DNA of 64,000 nt from Rhynochetos jubatus (taxonomy: Eukaryota; Chordata; Aves; Eurypygiformes; Rhynochetidae): assembly GCA_027574665.1 (NCBI GenBank), contig CM050650.1, forward strand, positions 101,467,086 through 101,531,085, given 5' to 3'. Shown here one piece after another: positions 35,128 to 49,200 of this stretch. Under the pieces are notes generated by a model. The model had not been told where the DNA came from. It saw nothing but the letters and a program-made list of their open reading frames with translations, and did no database searches. Numbering within the stretch: the stretch's first letter is position 1; every line of letters begins with the position of its first letter. The position numbers were made by a program, and so were the translations under genes.

Positions 35128-37206
35128 ATCTATTCATGGTGGTTTTTTTTTTTTCCTAAAAGTTAGCATCTGATTCTTTTCAACTCATACTTAAATTATT
35201 TTCAAGTACATAACTTGCCTTCATTTGTTAGTAGACAAAAATCAATGCAAGTTTGAGATGTTAGCCTCTTACCTGAACTGGATAAACACCACCAGATGCA
35301 CAAACAGGGCGACTGAGCTAATACAAAGAATTTGTGGATTGAATAACCATAAATCATGGTTTATCTTTATCTGGAATAAGAAGCCTTTCTTCAATGATTT
35401 TACTGGTTTAACATTTCCTGGATGAGGTAGGAAACAAGACAGCTTACGTACTCATAGCCTAATTTTTAGTGAAATCCTTAAATAATGAAGCAAATTACAT
35501 TTCAACTATCTAATTTTAGCGTGCAGAAAAACAGTATATTTTTTTGAATATAGCAAATCCCCCTTTTCCATCTTCATCCATTTTACCTTGATCTTGATCA
35601 CTCTTTCATTCCTCTGCTTGTTGCTTTTTCTACCGTAATTGAGGTCTTTTATTCATTATAAAACCAGTCTAAACTAAAGCCCTAAGTACATAGTAAGCAT
35701 TTATTTGTCTCCTTTACACTTGGCTTCCTCTCACTCGGAGCAAATTTCAGACTCAGCTGATTGAAACAATCAATCTTCATTGACCACCACAAAGTAGAAC
35801 ACAATAGAAGTAGAGATTGATTGTACTAGGGCTCATCCACCCAGAGAAATTAAGGTATGAATTTAGACCATTCACTAATCTGTACTAACCAGATGGGTAA
35901 GAATGCTTGGTTTGCTCACAGGAGATTAAAGGTACTAGTTAATTCTGCCCAGATTCAGCACTGGTAGCATCACACCCTAAGTGATGAGTAGACTCCAATC
36001 TGCTCTCCACGTCTTGTCAGCAAGAGCAATTAGGTTGTTCTCAGCGTGGCACTGTGTGCTACTACAAAGGTTCCTGCTGGTTCAGAGTGTGAGCAGCTAC
36101 AGCTCTCACCTGTCCTCAAAATACCTTCATAGGCGTAACCACAGAATGCCTTTAGGCAAAGGAACTTATTCTACTTGAAAAAAAGAGTATCTAACATTTG
36201 GTTTATAGTAAGAGTGACAATTCAGTGAAGAATAGCGAGGGTGCTTGATTTTATTGTGCATTAACTTTTATCAGCAGGTAGATAAGTCTTTCGCATATAG
36301 TTTCATAGTATGGTTCAGTTGATATAACTCTATGCTTAGACTGGAAAAAGGGGTCCTGGTCCTCCTCTGCCCTCAGTTGCCATGTGAACGGTTTACCACT
36401 CTGCCTTGCAACAGCACAGTGTTACATCTAACAAACCTATGTAATTCCCTGCAATGGCAAAAACACCTTAGTGATTCTTTTGTATTTATTTGAATACTTA
36501 AACCAATTTATAATGGATTGAGCAGAATGCTAGTTACCATTGTAACGTAGGAAGGAGCACATGTCACGTGGTAGGTTGAAATTACAGATATGGACCATCC
36601 CTACCAGTAGCATTCTAGCTAGCTGGATCATACTGTAATCCATATCCTCCATCTTCAGTAATACCAGGTTTCATGTTTAACGTTTGCATAAATTCAGAAA
36701 AAAAGTGGCATTAGGAAAAGGAATAGAATTACCAGAATTTATCTGACAAATTCTAAACAGAAAACTCTGAAGATTTGTTCTTTGGGCTGTTAGATGAACT
36801 TTGTAGAAAATACCAGAGGTTTTCTACACATGTACTATGGTTCCAAGACAGCCTTTGAAGATACTGTTTTAAGAAAACCTGAGGCAGATGCCATATTTCA
36901 TCTTTCAAACAGTGCTTACCCAATGAAATTAGTGAGTAATTAAGTGGGTAAATTGCTATTAGAAATCTAATTCCCACCAATAACCTCATTAAGGGGGAGA
37001 GGGGGCTGTTGCTTGGTTTTGTGCTTTGTTTTTTTTTTTTTTCTTGTGAGATGGAGAGCTTTTAGAAAATAAGTAGAATTTCTGTTGTTTAGAAGATAAT
37101 CAAACTTGGAAACAAAAGTACTGGTAAGAAGCCAGAAGCAAAAGGAATAAATTCTCATACACAGGGAATCCCTTCCATACAAGCTTCCCTTCCTACCTAT
37201 TGAATT

Positions 37207-37223
37207 AAAAAAAAAAAAAAAAA
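37207..37223. repeat. A17 homopolymer
   Basis: Seventeen consecutive A. There is no retroposed gene body next to it that would make it a poly(A) tail. Confidence 0.85.
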
Positions 37224-40200
37224 GATCAAGGAAAAAGTTGAATACTCCACTTACCTGATAGTCTTCTTTGGTTTAGAAAAAAAAATTGCATTTCCATGAA
37301 AATTGAAAATGAAAATTCTTTTTCATTTCTGCAGAAATCTTTAGCTAATTGAATAATTTTAATTTCTGCATAGACCAGAAGTACATTCATTTCTTCTGCA
37401 GGTTGTCTTACACAAACAATTCAATTTGTCTTGCTCAGAAATATAAATGATAATTGGTTTGTGCTGCTGAGAGATGCAAATCACATACTTATGAGAAATG
37501 TTGTAGCTTGCCATTTTAATGATCTTGCCTTTCTATATTTAATTTCTTTACTGTTAAGGTTTGTATCAACTCACTTCATCCATTTCTGAAAAGTTAATTG
37601 TAAACAGCACAGTCAAATAAAATATGACAAGTAGACTGACTTGAAACTGAAAGATCTCTCTGTAGTGAGAGATGAGGAAACATTTAAGCTGTACCTGATA
37701 GTAAATAACACCAGGGTCTCTCCATTACCTCTAGGCCCTGGTTCTTAATAATTATTCTTTTTCTATGGAGGGACCTGTCTGAGTTCTCTCAGAAGTCCCA
37801 GATCCATTGATGTGAAGTGCTTTGAACAGAAATTAATTGCTAACCATCTTTACATTCTCATTTTGTGCTGCATGACATGGAAACTTTGGTTCTAACTCTC
37901 TTCATGTGTGGGAGAAGTACTAAAAGAAGCGCTTTCTTTCCTCAGCCTTTGGTTTTGCTTCAAATCTCTGAAGTGTAAAAAAAGCTACTTTGAAGTAAAT
38001 GTTAAAATCTACCTCTTTAAAACAGGTAGATCCCCTAAGTTTTGGCTTTCCTTATTATGAATATAGAAGAGATTATCAGCTCTCACTGACATGAAGTTTG
38101 CAGTGTTTCACACATCTTTTGACATTTTTATTTCATGACCACATTGAAGTTAAGCCAGACTGGTATCTTTCGTGTCTGATAGTAGTTTCTTTACCTAACA
38201 GATAATGACTTTTTTACAAGACCACTCTTCATTTAGCATACCAGTCTTTCGTGACACCATTAACTTCCATAAAACATCATCATGGAGAGGAAAAATATCT
38301 GAGAACACACGAGTGTGTCTCAACAGTCTTCTATACTGCAATTCAAGTGTGTTTATGTGGTGGATTTTTTTTTTTTTAGGTCTGGTTTTAATTTACTTTT
38401 GCATTGAACTTTTGCAAATAATGGTTTAAAAATATTTGGTCAGCCATAGTTAGCATTAGATCTATAGGACTGCCATCTGGCAGTCTTCTCTCCCACATCA
38501 GCTGTGGAGACCTGGATGAAATATCATCAATATAATGATCTATTTGTGCCTCACTGGATTTTGGAAGACAAATTTGAAGAAAATGATTTATAGCTGAATA
38601 TCTTTTATCTTCAAAGATATCTGAAAGCTTTCGTTAGCTGTCCAAAGTGACTGAAAGGAGAGGGGAAAATGGCAGAAAGGAGAGGAGCATGTAAAGACAG
38701 AAACTAGGAACTAGGAAATTTGAGTTTTATTTCTGACTCTTTCTCTAAAATCTTGTGTGACTTGAAAGGTGTAACAGAACTTTTTTTACAATATGAAAAA
38801 ATACTTTCTCAAGATAGCTTTGGGATTTAAAATGTTAATTAACTTTTTGTAAAATACCTCAGAGAACCCAAAGACACAGATACATAGCGTAGCTTTCATT
38901 TATTCTTTTCTCTACATGGGCAAGGATCACTTTGAAAAATCTGATGCACATCCACAGTTGAACTGCATGTAGTCTGTAACTCAGGAAAGTGAGAGATAGT
39001 ATGTGACAGCAACAAAAAAGCAGTATCCAGAGAAGCCCTGAAATATCACCAATATTCCTATGGGTCAAAAATGTCTTTTTCCCCTGTGTTATTTGTTCCT
39101 CCATAGTTCTCCCAAGGGTGTACTGAAAAGTTAATTACTTGTGGAAAGAGAGAGGGAGCTTGTGGAACACAAAATGGTCATTGCTTTTTAAAAATAAAAA
39201 AATTCTTTAAAATATGGCCTTTCATTACTGTTACTTAATCTATACAATTCTGAAAAGCTAACCTGGAAATCAGCCAGGAGTATCTATCCTGGAGACAAAT
39301 GTTCCCATGTTAGCTTAATGAAAAAGAAGCGTATTTAAAGGTATCACTGCCATAACCCATAAAATCATCAGTGAGATTTACAAGTAGTAAGTATTGATTT
39401 AAAACATCAATATATCTTTTTTTTATGAGGAAATAGAATATGTCTATTGAGAAGGGTTTTTATGGAAAAGCTTAGATTTATGATTTCTTGGGATGTAAGT
39501 CTGTTACCAGGTGTAGTCCTCAGGTGCTTTTCAGTGGGTTCACGTATACCTTGAGATGAGTTGTAAATACCATTGTAACTTCTGGACATGATTTTGGATT
39601 TTGACAGAGAATAAGAGAGCAGATTTCAATACTGTTTTCTACTTTAAAGGTCTTTAATGTCTGTTAGAAACTTTTTAGGGATGATAGTAACAACTCTACA
39701 ATATCTATATGATTAAACATCAAGTATTTAGCTATCCTTGGTTTTCTGTGTTACAGAGCAATATGGACTCATCTCACCTGTATCCGTTTTGTGTAGGAGA
39801 AACTGCTCTCTGCAATTGCTTACCTGATATCTCAGTGGCAGGCTTTTATTATGTGTCTGATTTAAAGAGCATCAGTTAGGTAAAATGAACCTCACCAGAA
39901 TGAACACTGAAGGAAAGAAGAGTAGCTTGAAATGGAATTGTAATCTTCAAATCTACTGTTTGGAGCAGTGTGGGATCCCAAGACATAGATTTCTTGTACT
40001 TATAAAATTATTTCAACAATACTAAAACTTCAGAAAATATTTAAGCTGTTCCATGTCCAAGACACTTCAGAAAATATTTTAAGTTCTCTGCACTTAGGCT
40101 ATCCACCTCTAAAACTGGCATAATGCTTTTCTCATATCTCAAATATTTCTGTAAATTAAGGCATAGGAGGGTACAGATCTGCATCCCAGTGAAGAGCAAC

Positions 40201-43200
40201 TCAGACAGGATTCTTCAACCTCTTACAAGAAGATGTAATTTTTTTCCCTGTAAGTAGTAGTCATCCTTCCACTTGAGAGAGAGCTAAGTGTATAGTTGTT
40301 GCAATAAAAAACTCCACGTCACCAGTTTCCTTTCTTAAGATTTCTGAAATATGAGCCAGCACTACTGACTCTCAAGGGGTCCAGATAGTGTATCAGTCGT
40401 CACTTCTGAGTTCCGCAGAAGACAGGATAGGCTCTGGCTTGAACTGAATTTTCCATTCTTAGATAAAAATAAAACTCTCTTGAAAATTTGATTTGATTCC
40501 TTATTACCGGAATGAAAGAAGAAAAGAAAGAACACCTTTTTCTGATAGTTCAGTAGGTATATATTTACTGGAACAAAAGGCAATCTAAGAGGACAATAAC
40601 GAGTTTCTATATTATTTAGGTGCCATGGAGTGTAAGTTTTGTGGCTTTTGTCCCAGTTTTAGTTCTTTTACAGCTAATGTAAGAAAAGCCTACATAAACC
40701 CATCATTTTAAAAGTACCTTTTTCCACAAAGAAAAAAAAATTATACAGATCTCTAAAGAATTTATGATGCTAAAATTAGCTCTCAGCTCACAAGTTTAGG
40801 TTTCCAGTCTGCAAAGTAGTGTTAGATCACTGCCTATTTGTAATCTTGCTCTTTCCCAAAATAAAACCTATGTGATTTAAGCGTTTATCTTGAGGTTTAG
40901 TAGGAGCTGTGAGAGCTGATGTATGGGTTTGGATGGAGCTGTGCAGCAGCTTCCTTTTCTGCCATGTGAGCCAGAGAAGATCCTTCATCTGTATGTGCTG
41001 TAACGTAGCCAAGGCCTTGCATCCCCTTGTAAACCTACCAGGAAAGTCTGATGCTCCTTTACTTTCCACAAACTACGTTTGCCTTGTCCGCTGCTCTGGG
41101 AGGCACCGACTGCGTGTGGATGATGATTTCTTGCAAAGATAGTGTCAGCGCTAGAAGTGGTTTTCCGTTTTGTCATACCCAGTAGAGACAATGAGATCTG
41201 GGTGATAGCACTGCAGGCACCATTTTGCCATGTACGAAGCTGTCAGCAGAGGCATTGTCTGTTCCTACAGCCAGACCTGAAAAAGATATGACTATGGAGG
41301 GTTTTCTGTGCCTGTCAGGCTGCCAATTTGCACTCCAGTGCAAGGTCATGAGAAAATTTTACCTTCAACCCCCTTTTGAGCCGACACAAAATACCCCTCC
41401 ATTATAAAATGCTTCACTGTAGAACTTTAGAAAATTGCTGATTTTCTCAACAAATACTCAGTCATAGATTTTATTTTATTCTTTATGAAAATTGTATTCT
41501 TCACTAATTACTGTCCAGAATTCCCAGTGATGATAATTGGGCTGCCCAGTTTTTAAGAAACCCATGTGCTGTTGCCTGCACCGAGGTTTACTAATAGCAA
41601 GCTGTATTAAGGAGGATGTTATTCCTCCTGCTGCCTGCAATCTGTGATCTGACTGCTTTGCTAACGGTTGCAGTCTGCAGTGCTGATCTGGAATCAATGA
41701 ATAGAGATGGAGAAGTGTTTTTGTTTTGATGATGAGTGCAAAGAAGAGAGGAAATCCAGCACAGACAATACAACATTGATTCAGAGATAGCGTTCATTGC
41801 ATTGCAGTTAATTTCTGATTGTTATGACTCATTTTGTATATTAGACTGAGCTGATGAATGCGCTTTAGAATCAGTTAATGCGTAATGAATACGGTATTTA
41901 GTAACACTGTTTGCTATATAGCTGGCAGAAATGTCACACGTCTGTTACAGTAATCAGAATTTATTCGTGACCTGGGTAATCTCATCTAGTGTCAAAATTC
42001 TTTGGGACAGACTCTTAGTACACAGAACTAAAGTATCTGGCTTTCTTTTATAACCCCACAGGATCAGTTTTCGAGAGAAGCAGAACAGCTAGCTGCCTAG
42101 GGTGGCAGGTCTCCCAGGCACTACTGTTCGTACTTAGCTTAAGCCTCCAAGATTAAGCGAGCTTTACAGTTGCAGAATTCTAGTTTTGAGTTACTGCATG
42201 TTGAATCAAGAGTTCAGCAGCTCTACACGTGCACAGAGGGAACTATGCCTGTAACAATTAGCCAGGTAACTAGGTGTTTTTAGGCAGAGTGTGTTTTTTC
42301 TGAATTCCAGCAGTACCTATTTTGTATGTATGTGACTAGATGCTTCTTAGAAATTTTATTTCAAATTGAAAAATGCCTTTTTCTAGGTATGTTTGTGAAA
42401 GTAATGGAAGGAATGTGTCAATTCATGCAAGTCTCATGTGAATGTTAGTGCCATTATACATTCCTCCACTTAGAATGGCTGCAAGTAATGGAAGAGATAA
42501 AATAGCGCCTTTCAGAACCACCTTCTATTATGGATATGGTGTTATGAAAAAATTCAGATTTTGAAATTCAACTCTATTTTCAAAACATGATCTCACTTAG
42601 TCAAAAGTATAGTCCATGATACTATATATGATATTCACTCCTAAGAGAGATTTTTCCAGCTAGATAAAATGTAGATTTTCAACCAAGCCTTTTTTGTTTT
42701 GGTCTGTGGCAAAGAATGCTGCTTGTTTCTAAAAGGTGGCCAGCCTAGCTTGGTATGTGACTGCTTATTTTTGAACTGTGCCAATAGAGAATTTAATTTA
42801 GAAAACTCAAATTGCTGTAATTTTAACCACTGATTTTCTTGTTCCCATTGCTCAGTTCTAGCTAGATAAGAACACTTAGTGTTTCTTTGAATGTGAGTTT
42901 ACTTCTGTGATAATGAAAACTGTCTAAGGTGGTAAAAAGATTCATGGTGGTCTTTAAAGTACTTACTTCAGGGATAGGTTAGCATGTTTTATTTGACATA
43001 ATAACTTTAAAGGAATAAACTTCATTAAAAAAGGATATTTTCTTAAAGGCAGGGTGCAGTTGAGCAGCTGACCATGGAAATTAACTTACTCTCTAAAGAA
43101 GGCTATCCTATGTACAAGTGATTGGAAAAACAGTGATTTTACACATATTTTAATAAAGAATACACTTCAGGCATAGCTGATCTGTTAAATTAACAAAAAG

Positions 43201-43213
43201 AACATATTTCAGG

Positions 43214-43248
43214 TTCTCTTTTTTTTTTTTTTCCCCCTCTTTCTCTTG
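43214..43248. repeat. Pyrimidine-rich run (T14 C5 CTCTTTCTCTT)
   Basis: A homopolymer T run followed by C and CT repeats. It is not followed by a recognisable exon, although it resembles a strong polypyrimidine tract. Confidence 0.7.
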
Positions 43249-44487
43249 GAAATGTAACAGTCCTTAAATGTGAGCACAAAGGTGCTTTAATCCGAATGCA
43301 ACATTACATTAAACTATTAAGATGACTTGGAAAAAGTGACAATGATCATATGTGTTCTAAAGTATAGCTGTATAGATAAGGAGCTGTAATAATTATAAAG
43401 AGGTACAACAAAGTCATTATGCTATCTTTTATCACAGTAACAAGAACAGAAACTCAGTAGTGCATATTGTTTAATTAATTTGTTATGTACAAGATAAAAA
43501 TAAGGATATTAATACAATGATGATCATAAAAATCATATTAACATTCAGGCTCCTGCAGAGACTCCATTAACCTTGTCTCAGAGCTGTAAAAACATATGCC
43601 ATGTTCTCTTCTAGACAAGGGAACAGATTAGTTTTACTCTTGAACTAAGTGAAGCACAACGTTACTTATCTGAAAAAAACCCAAACCACAGCTACAGAGT
43701 TTCTTTTGGTGGTACAGATGAAGTACACTGTAGTAGATGTCCATCTAGAATACCACAGCCATTGTAAGCAGCAAGTAAGTGAATCTGAACTTCATGTTGC
43801 AAAGGTTCTGAAGATGCTCTCGGGGAACAGATGGGAAAAGCCAGAGCATTGTGAAAGGTTTTGAATTATGTGTGAGAACAGAAAACTACAACTTTAGAGT
43901 TTGTTCTTTAATAGAGGATAAGAGCAAAGTTGGGTGAATAAATACTAATAAGTCCTGTCTTAACTAAGGACATAAGCTAGCAAGAAAATAACCATTTCTC
44001 TTCTTTAGCCTGCATAATCACAGCTGGGATGAACTCTAGCTGCCTTGGCAACCATATCTAGCATATGCCTTAGAATTAAAGCTAGACCTGTGCTAGATTT
44101 TGGGTATTACTTGATGTTCTCTTTTTAATGTTTGTTTTTAGTATAAGCTTTGCGACATCATTTCACACAAAATTCTGTCCCATCAAATAGTGCTTGAATT
44201 ACCTACTTCCTCTTTAAAGATAATGTAGCTGTATGTGCTTTAGGGAATTGCAAACAACCTACTACCTTCAGAATTGATTTAATAATTCAAAATGGTAAAT
44301 CCTGTGAAAGCCTTTTGCTTATTTTTTTCATAAAATAACCTTCTAAACAAACCAAACAAAATATATTTTTGAAACCAAATCAAATATTCCTACATTGCAC
44401 CAACTTTTTTCTCCGTAGCCATGACCATTTCTCTTATACTGCCTGTAATTTCAAGCTATTATTAGTTTAATCAAGAGTTAGATGGTA

Positions 44488-45253
44488 TGCTGGGTTCAGT
44501 CAGGAAAGGGTTAACTCCCTTTACTGTGGTTACTAGGAAGTTGCTAAGAGAAGCATTGATAAGGTCTTAGCTGTCACTGGGCCTGTGCTGAATTCAAGGT
44601 CTTTCTCCGCTTCTGATACTGCAGCTGCGTTCCCAGCTCTCGCTGTCTCACGAGCAGCATAGGGGACACAGTCCAGGTAGCTGACCCAAACTGACCAAGG
44701 AAGCATTTCATTCCATAGTACATCATGTTTCGGGTCTTGGGCAGGGAAGGGGTCCAATAGCCATTACTCTTACTCTCTCCCTTACTCCCCTGCTCGTCTA
44801 CTCCCAGGCACTTGCTAACCGTCCTGTGTTAACTGCTTTGCCAACGCCTGTGCTGGCTCGTTTGTGAGGGAGTTGGTGGGTTGTTTAGAGTTCTTGGCCG
44901 CGCTATCGCTGATAGGGTTCATTTGGAATCTGCTGCATTAGCTGCAGCTCTTGGACTGTGATCACTCTCGGGCTGTGGTTCTCGGGCTCTCTGGGTCTGA
45001 CTTTCACTACTCAGCATCTGGGTGTGCATTGGTCAGTGGATGGTGAGAAATTGTACCATATTGTATATATTGTATGGTATGCTTTATTTTCTACTATTTT
45101 AATTATTTATTATTAGTAGTAAATAGTTCTTATCTCAGTTTTACAAGCTTCCTTTTTTCTTTTTCCTCCAATTCTTCCCTTCTGCTGGAGGAGGTAGGGG
45201 GAAATTGTGAGAGCGGCTTCATGGTATTTTGCTAGCCGCAGTAAACCACGACA
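44488..45253 (+). mobile_element. Solo LTR of an avian endogenous retrovirus (ERVL-like)
   Basis: A 766-bp LTR in sense with CSMD1. It starts TGCTGGGTTCAG and ends CAGTAAACCACGACA, the termini seen in a common avian LTR family. The 3' third follows the family pattern of a TTATT-rich tract, then TTCTTATCTCAG, then a CCTCC-rich segment. The flanks GATGGTA (44481-44487) and GATGGCA (45254-45260) look like a 7-base target duplication with one mismatch. No gag, pol or env sequence is next to it, so the provirus has recombined down to one LTR. Old promoter elements cannot be shown to work. Confidence 0.85.
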
Positions 45254-46246
45254 GATGGCAAATGTGAGTTTATCTTATGCAAGATGGTTTTATAACATGA
45301 GTCTAGAATGTAGCATTTTGTTCTGAACATTTTTTATAAAATGCATAGTTTTGTGTGATTGTAGATCTTCATACATTGAATTGCTTCTTAATTCCTGAAA
45401 AAAGCAAGCACAAGTTATGTGTACAGATTTTTTCCAGAAATATTTTCAGAACGCGTATTTTGATAAAAGGTACATTTTAAAATAACTTTAAAATATATTA
45501 ACTTAGGAGGGAGAAGAAACATCCGTGTGCTGTGTTTTTTTGGAAAGAAGTTCCTTAGAGTAGATTCTTGTCCAGTAGATTCTCTTGTTTCAAGAGAAGA
45601 CTAAACACTGCGCTACTCACCGTATCATTATGCCTCTGTCGTTTCAGCTGCTAAAACATTTCTCCACAAGTTAGAAATGCAAATGCAAATGCATTCTTTA
45701 ACACATACCACACTCACTGAAACATCAGCCATACAATATGACCTTTTTTCCAGTCTTCTGTATAGTTTCTGTCACCCATCCTCAATGAGGCTTCTGCTTT
45801 TCAGAATAAGCTTTAAGTATTACAACTTGTCATGACATATGACAAATAATTTGCCTTTGTTCTGACAGTTATAGGTAGCATGAGGTTCTAGACAGCTGGA
45901 TGATGAGGTGAAAGCAAAAGATTAAATAGTTTTCTATCTCCTATTGGCAACCGGTTGCCTGTAGTGAATGGCACATCTTTACTCTAAGGCACGTATTCCC
46001 CACGTTATTTGAGGTTCTTAATGCTTACCCATCTTTCTAACCTCATGAAATATTTGAGTGATGTTGATTAGGACACATATCTCAGTAAAAAGCAGAAGCA
46101 GCGGTGGACATGAGTACCAAGATAAAAAGGTTGTACTCCTTCCAAGTGTTTTCTAACTCTCACCTTTCACATATTGGGTAGTGGAATGTCCAGAGCTAGA
46201 CATAATTAGTCATCTTGCCTTACATTGTATATTCCTAGGACTAAGC

Positions 46247-46271
46247 TTTTTTTTTTTTTTTTTTCCCCCCC
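46247..46271. repeat. T18C7 homopolymer pair
   Basis: Eighteen T followed by seven C. Low-complexity and prone to length error. Confidence 0.85.
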
Positions 46272-49200
46272 TTCATCTGCCAACACACAACAAGCAGATA
46301 GAGCCAAACAGATGTTCTGGTTTGTGTTGCTTTCTCAGGGTCATCCAGTAATTTCACATCTATTTTATGCATACAGGTGCTGGTTCTTTTTACCTTCCTC
46401 TACATCATACTGGTTAATAAAACTTTTGCCTCACCATCCCTACATATGATGATGGCATACAAAACTAATCGTGCTATTATAAATCAATTTTTCTTCCTCT
46501 CTCTCCATACCGGCTGGATAAATCATGCTACTCCTATTCAAAAGCTTGTTTGTGTTCAGGCCAGCTTTGCGTTTGACTGAAACTTTGTAATCAACCATGT
46601 AGTGCTCTGAATCCACTCTCTCAGTTTTATTTTAGATCATTTCTTGGAGCTGAATAGACTGGACATGACACAGTCATAGTTTATTTATCAGCAGTAATGA
46701 AATATATCTGGCTGTTAGACCAGGTTAGCAGCTGCAGACCGACTTGTCACGCTGGCTGTGAGTGTGGGATTCTTGAACAAGGACTATCCAAAAATCTTGC
46801 TGGTCACTTTGCTTATATTGTCACTTGCAATCACAGGTGGATTCTTGCTTCTCTGAGCAAGATAATTCGGTTTTCTGCCCAGTGCCTTCTTCCATGCAAT
46901 TCTTGGTGGTGAAAGCGCCAGATATCATTATGGTTCTTCAGGAATTCTTGCTTTGGGGCTTTTCTCTTCAGATGATTCTTCTGCAGATTGCTGAAAATGA
47001 CTATGTGAATGGAGTGGAATTTAGAAACTATTAGCCTGCTTTTGCCAACCGGTGTGTGGTTCACACATTAAATTGAGAGTCTGCTAAATCTGCTCAGGTA
47101 ATGAGGCTGATCATAGCATTCCGCGGTCTTCCGTTTAACATCCTTTCCTGTGCAGTCCATGATTCTGGCTTGTCTCATTTTCAATACACAAGTTTAGGGA
47201 GTGTGAACATTTTGGAACTGTGGCTCCCATCAGATTAAGATTACTTGACCGTAATTTGCCCCAAGAACTTTCAGATTGAGAACACTCAATTTACTGAGAT
47301 AAAGAAATATACAGTCAGAGAAGAACTTTAGGGTTTTTTATTTGTATACAAGAATAAACTGATGATATACATGCCAGTTTGCAGCAAAAGTAGGTTAAAC
47401 TCATCTATTATCTTGTTATATCTAAGTAGTGTTTCCTTTTGACTTGACAGGATTCATGATTTTATTGTAAAAGATTCTAAAGGCACTGGGAAGGGTAGTC
47501 TAGAAAGGGAGGAAATAGGAAAAAAAGACACATTTCATCTTCTCATAAGGATGCTTAAATTAACTGACAATACTCTAGGCAGTTGTGGGAGTAAAGTGTT
47601 TTTTTAAACAACAGCAAATGCTATGGCCATCTTGGTGCTTTCAGGGATACTGTGCGGAGCCATAAAGCTCTGAAGACACATCTGAGCGTGTATTAGCATT
47701 ATGGTTTATGTTGTGCCTATAGACCAAATACCTGGGAAACGTGGCACACTGGAGACTTGCAGAACAGGGCTTCTATTTGGACACCTTGCGGAGGATGAGA
47801 GGACACATGAGGGAGCACAGGCGGGAGCTGGTGGAGGAGATCATTTGAGAAGGTCTGGCTTGGTGGTGGGTGCTGCGTAAGTCCTGTACGAGGTCCACTA
47901 AGGCACCTGAGTTGTGGAGTCAAGGAAACCAGGGCAGATGAGGCCCTGTTGCGTTTCACAGTGTCTCCTCCTGAATGTCAACCTAATGAAATTGCAGGTG
48001 ATGCTTAAATCCCTCTTCACCTGCACATCCTAATCAACAGCCACTGCCATCCTTTGGGAGGGAGAGAGATTTTTCAGATTATGCTTTATTGGTAATAATA
48101 AAGTGATACATTTTAATGTTGAAAGTTGTCATTTGTAACATTTCCTGTGCTTCGCTTCGGTCATTAATTTACAGCATCAGGCTTATAGTTGTCAAACTTA
48201 CAGACTGACTGTGGTCCTTCATTATTCAGTATTTTGTGGAACAGAAAAAATCTGCAAACATTATGTGCATCCAGCACGCTCGCTGTGAAGAAAATTATTT
48301 GCATTTATGAGGGTTAAAGCTTAGCAATGTCAAAACTTAGCAGTGTTTTGTGTTCCTAAAAATAAGAGTGTGTGAACTAGCTGCAGTCTTTCCAGAGCTG
48401 TAATTGCACTTTTTTTTCTATTTATATATAAAAAAGATCAAGAAATTTTGTCAATAATGCTATTTTTAGAAATACATCTGGCTTCTTAAGTGTATTAATT
48501 ATTTTTGTGATTACTTATAGCTAACAGGATTTGGAAACAAAACAATTTTTCTTTTTCTACCACTGAAATTTCTAATGGCCGTTCAAATTAGCTTTTTTTT
48601 TTTGTTGTTTCTTTCTTTGTTTATGCATCACTATATTTGATGACAGCATAGCACTGGGAATGGCCTTGTTAGTTTACTCCTGAAGCAGTGCTGGCTAGCT
48701 AAAAACAAAACAGGAAGCCATATATCACTTCTGCTGAAGTTGTGGGAGTTTTTCATTTAACTTCTGAGGAAACACACTAAATGTATATAATTCTTCTTAA
48801 GTATTATGTACTTTTTTGAATTTTTTTCAGTAAGCATAAAATTTATTACGGAGAAAAGGAATACAGGTAATCTCAGTACTGAAGATGAGTAACTTGTAAT
48901 GGGATCCTGAGAAATAATTTTTATGAATGCCTTTAAAAAGCATTTAGAATACATGAACTTAATATGTTCCTTAGAAGTGTATTTGTGAAAAGAGAAAAAT
49001 TATTCTGAGAAACGGTTTGATAGCTTTTATAGAAAGGAATGAAAACTAAAAGAAATGCAGTACCAAATAATAGAAAAATGTTTTTCACTGAATATGTGTC
49101 TTCCAACTGAAATAAGCTTTTCTTTGAAATTTCCTATTAGAAACATTTATCCAGCGATGGTACCTCTTGATCCCAACTAAATAAACTCTATCAGTTGTCA

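Larger units (their letters stand above)
35128..44487. other. CSMD1: Long intronic stretch, no gene seen
   Basis: About 9.4 kb of AT-rich intron. It has homopolymer runs (T near 35143, T near 37028, A17 at 37207-37223, T near 38365, T14 at 43219-43232). It also has a short direct repeat in which ACTTCAGAAAATATTT recurs 38 bases apart (about 40028 and 40066). No exon, RNA gene or named mobile element is recognised. Frames such as 40909-41142 (+) and 38859-39104 (-) have no domain. Confidence 0.6.

Noticed and set aside
37207-37223. A17 run as the tail of a retroposed gene.
   Set aside because: The sequence before it has no spliced-gene similarity and no target duplication is seen.
47690-47960. 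Moderately GC-rich patch with a minus-strand frame of 80 codons.
   Set aside because: No repeat family or protein domain recognised, and edges are gradual.
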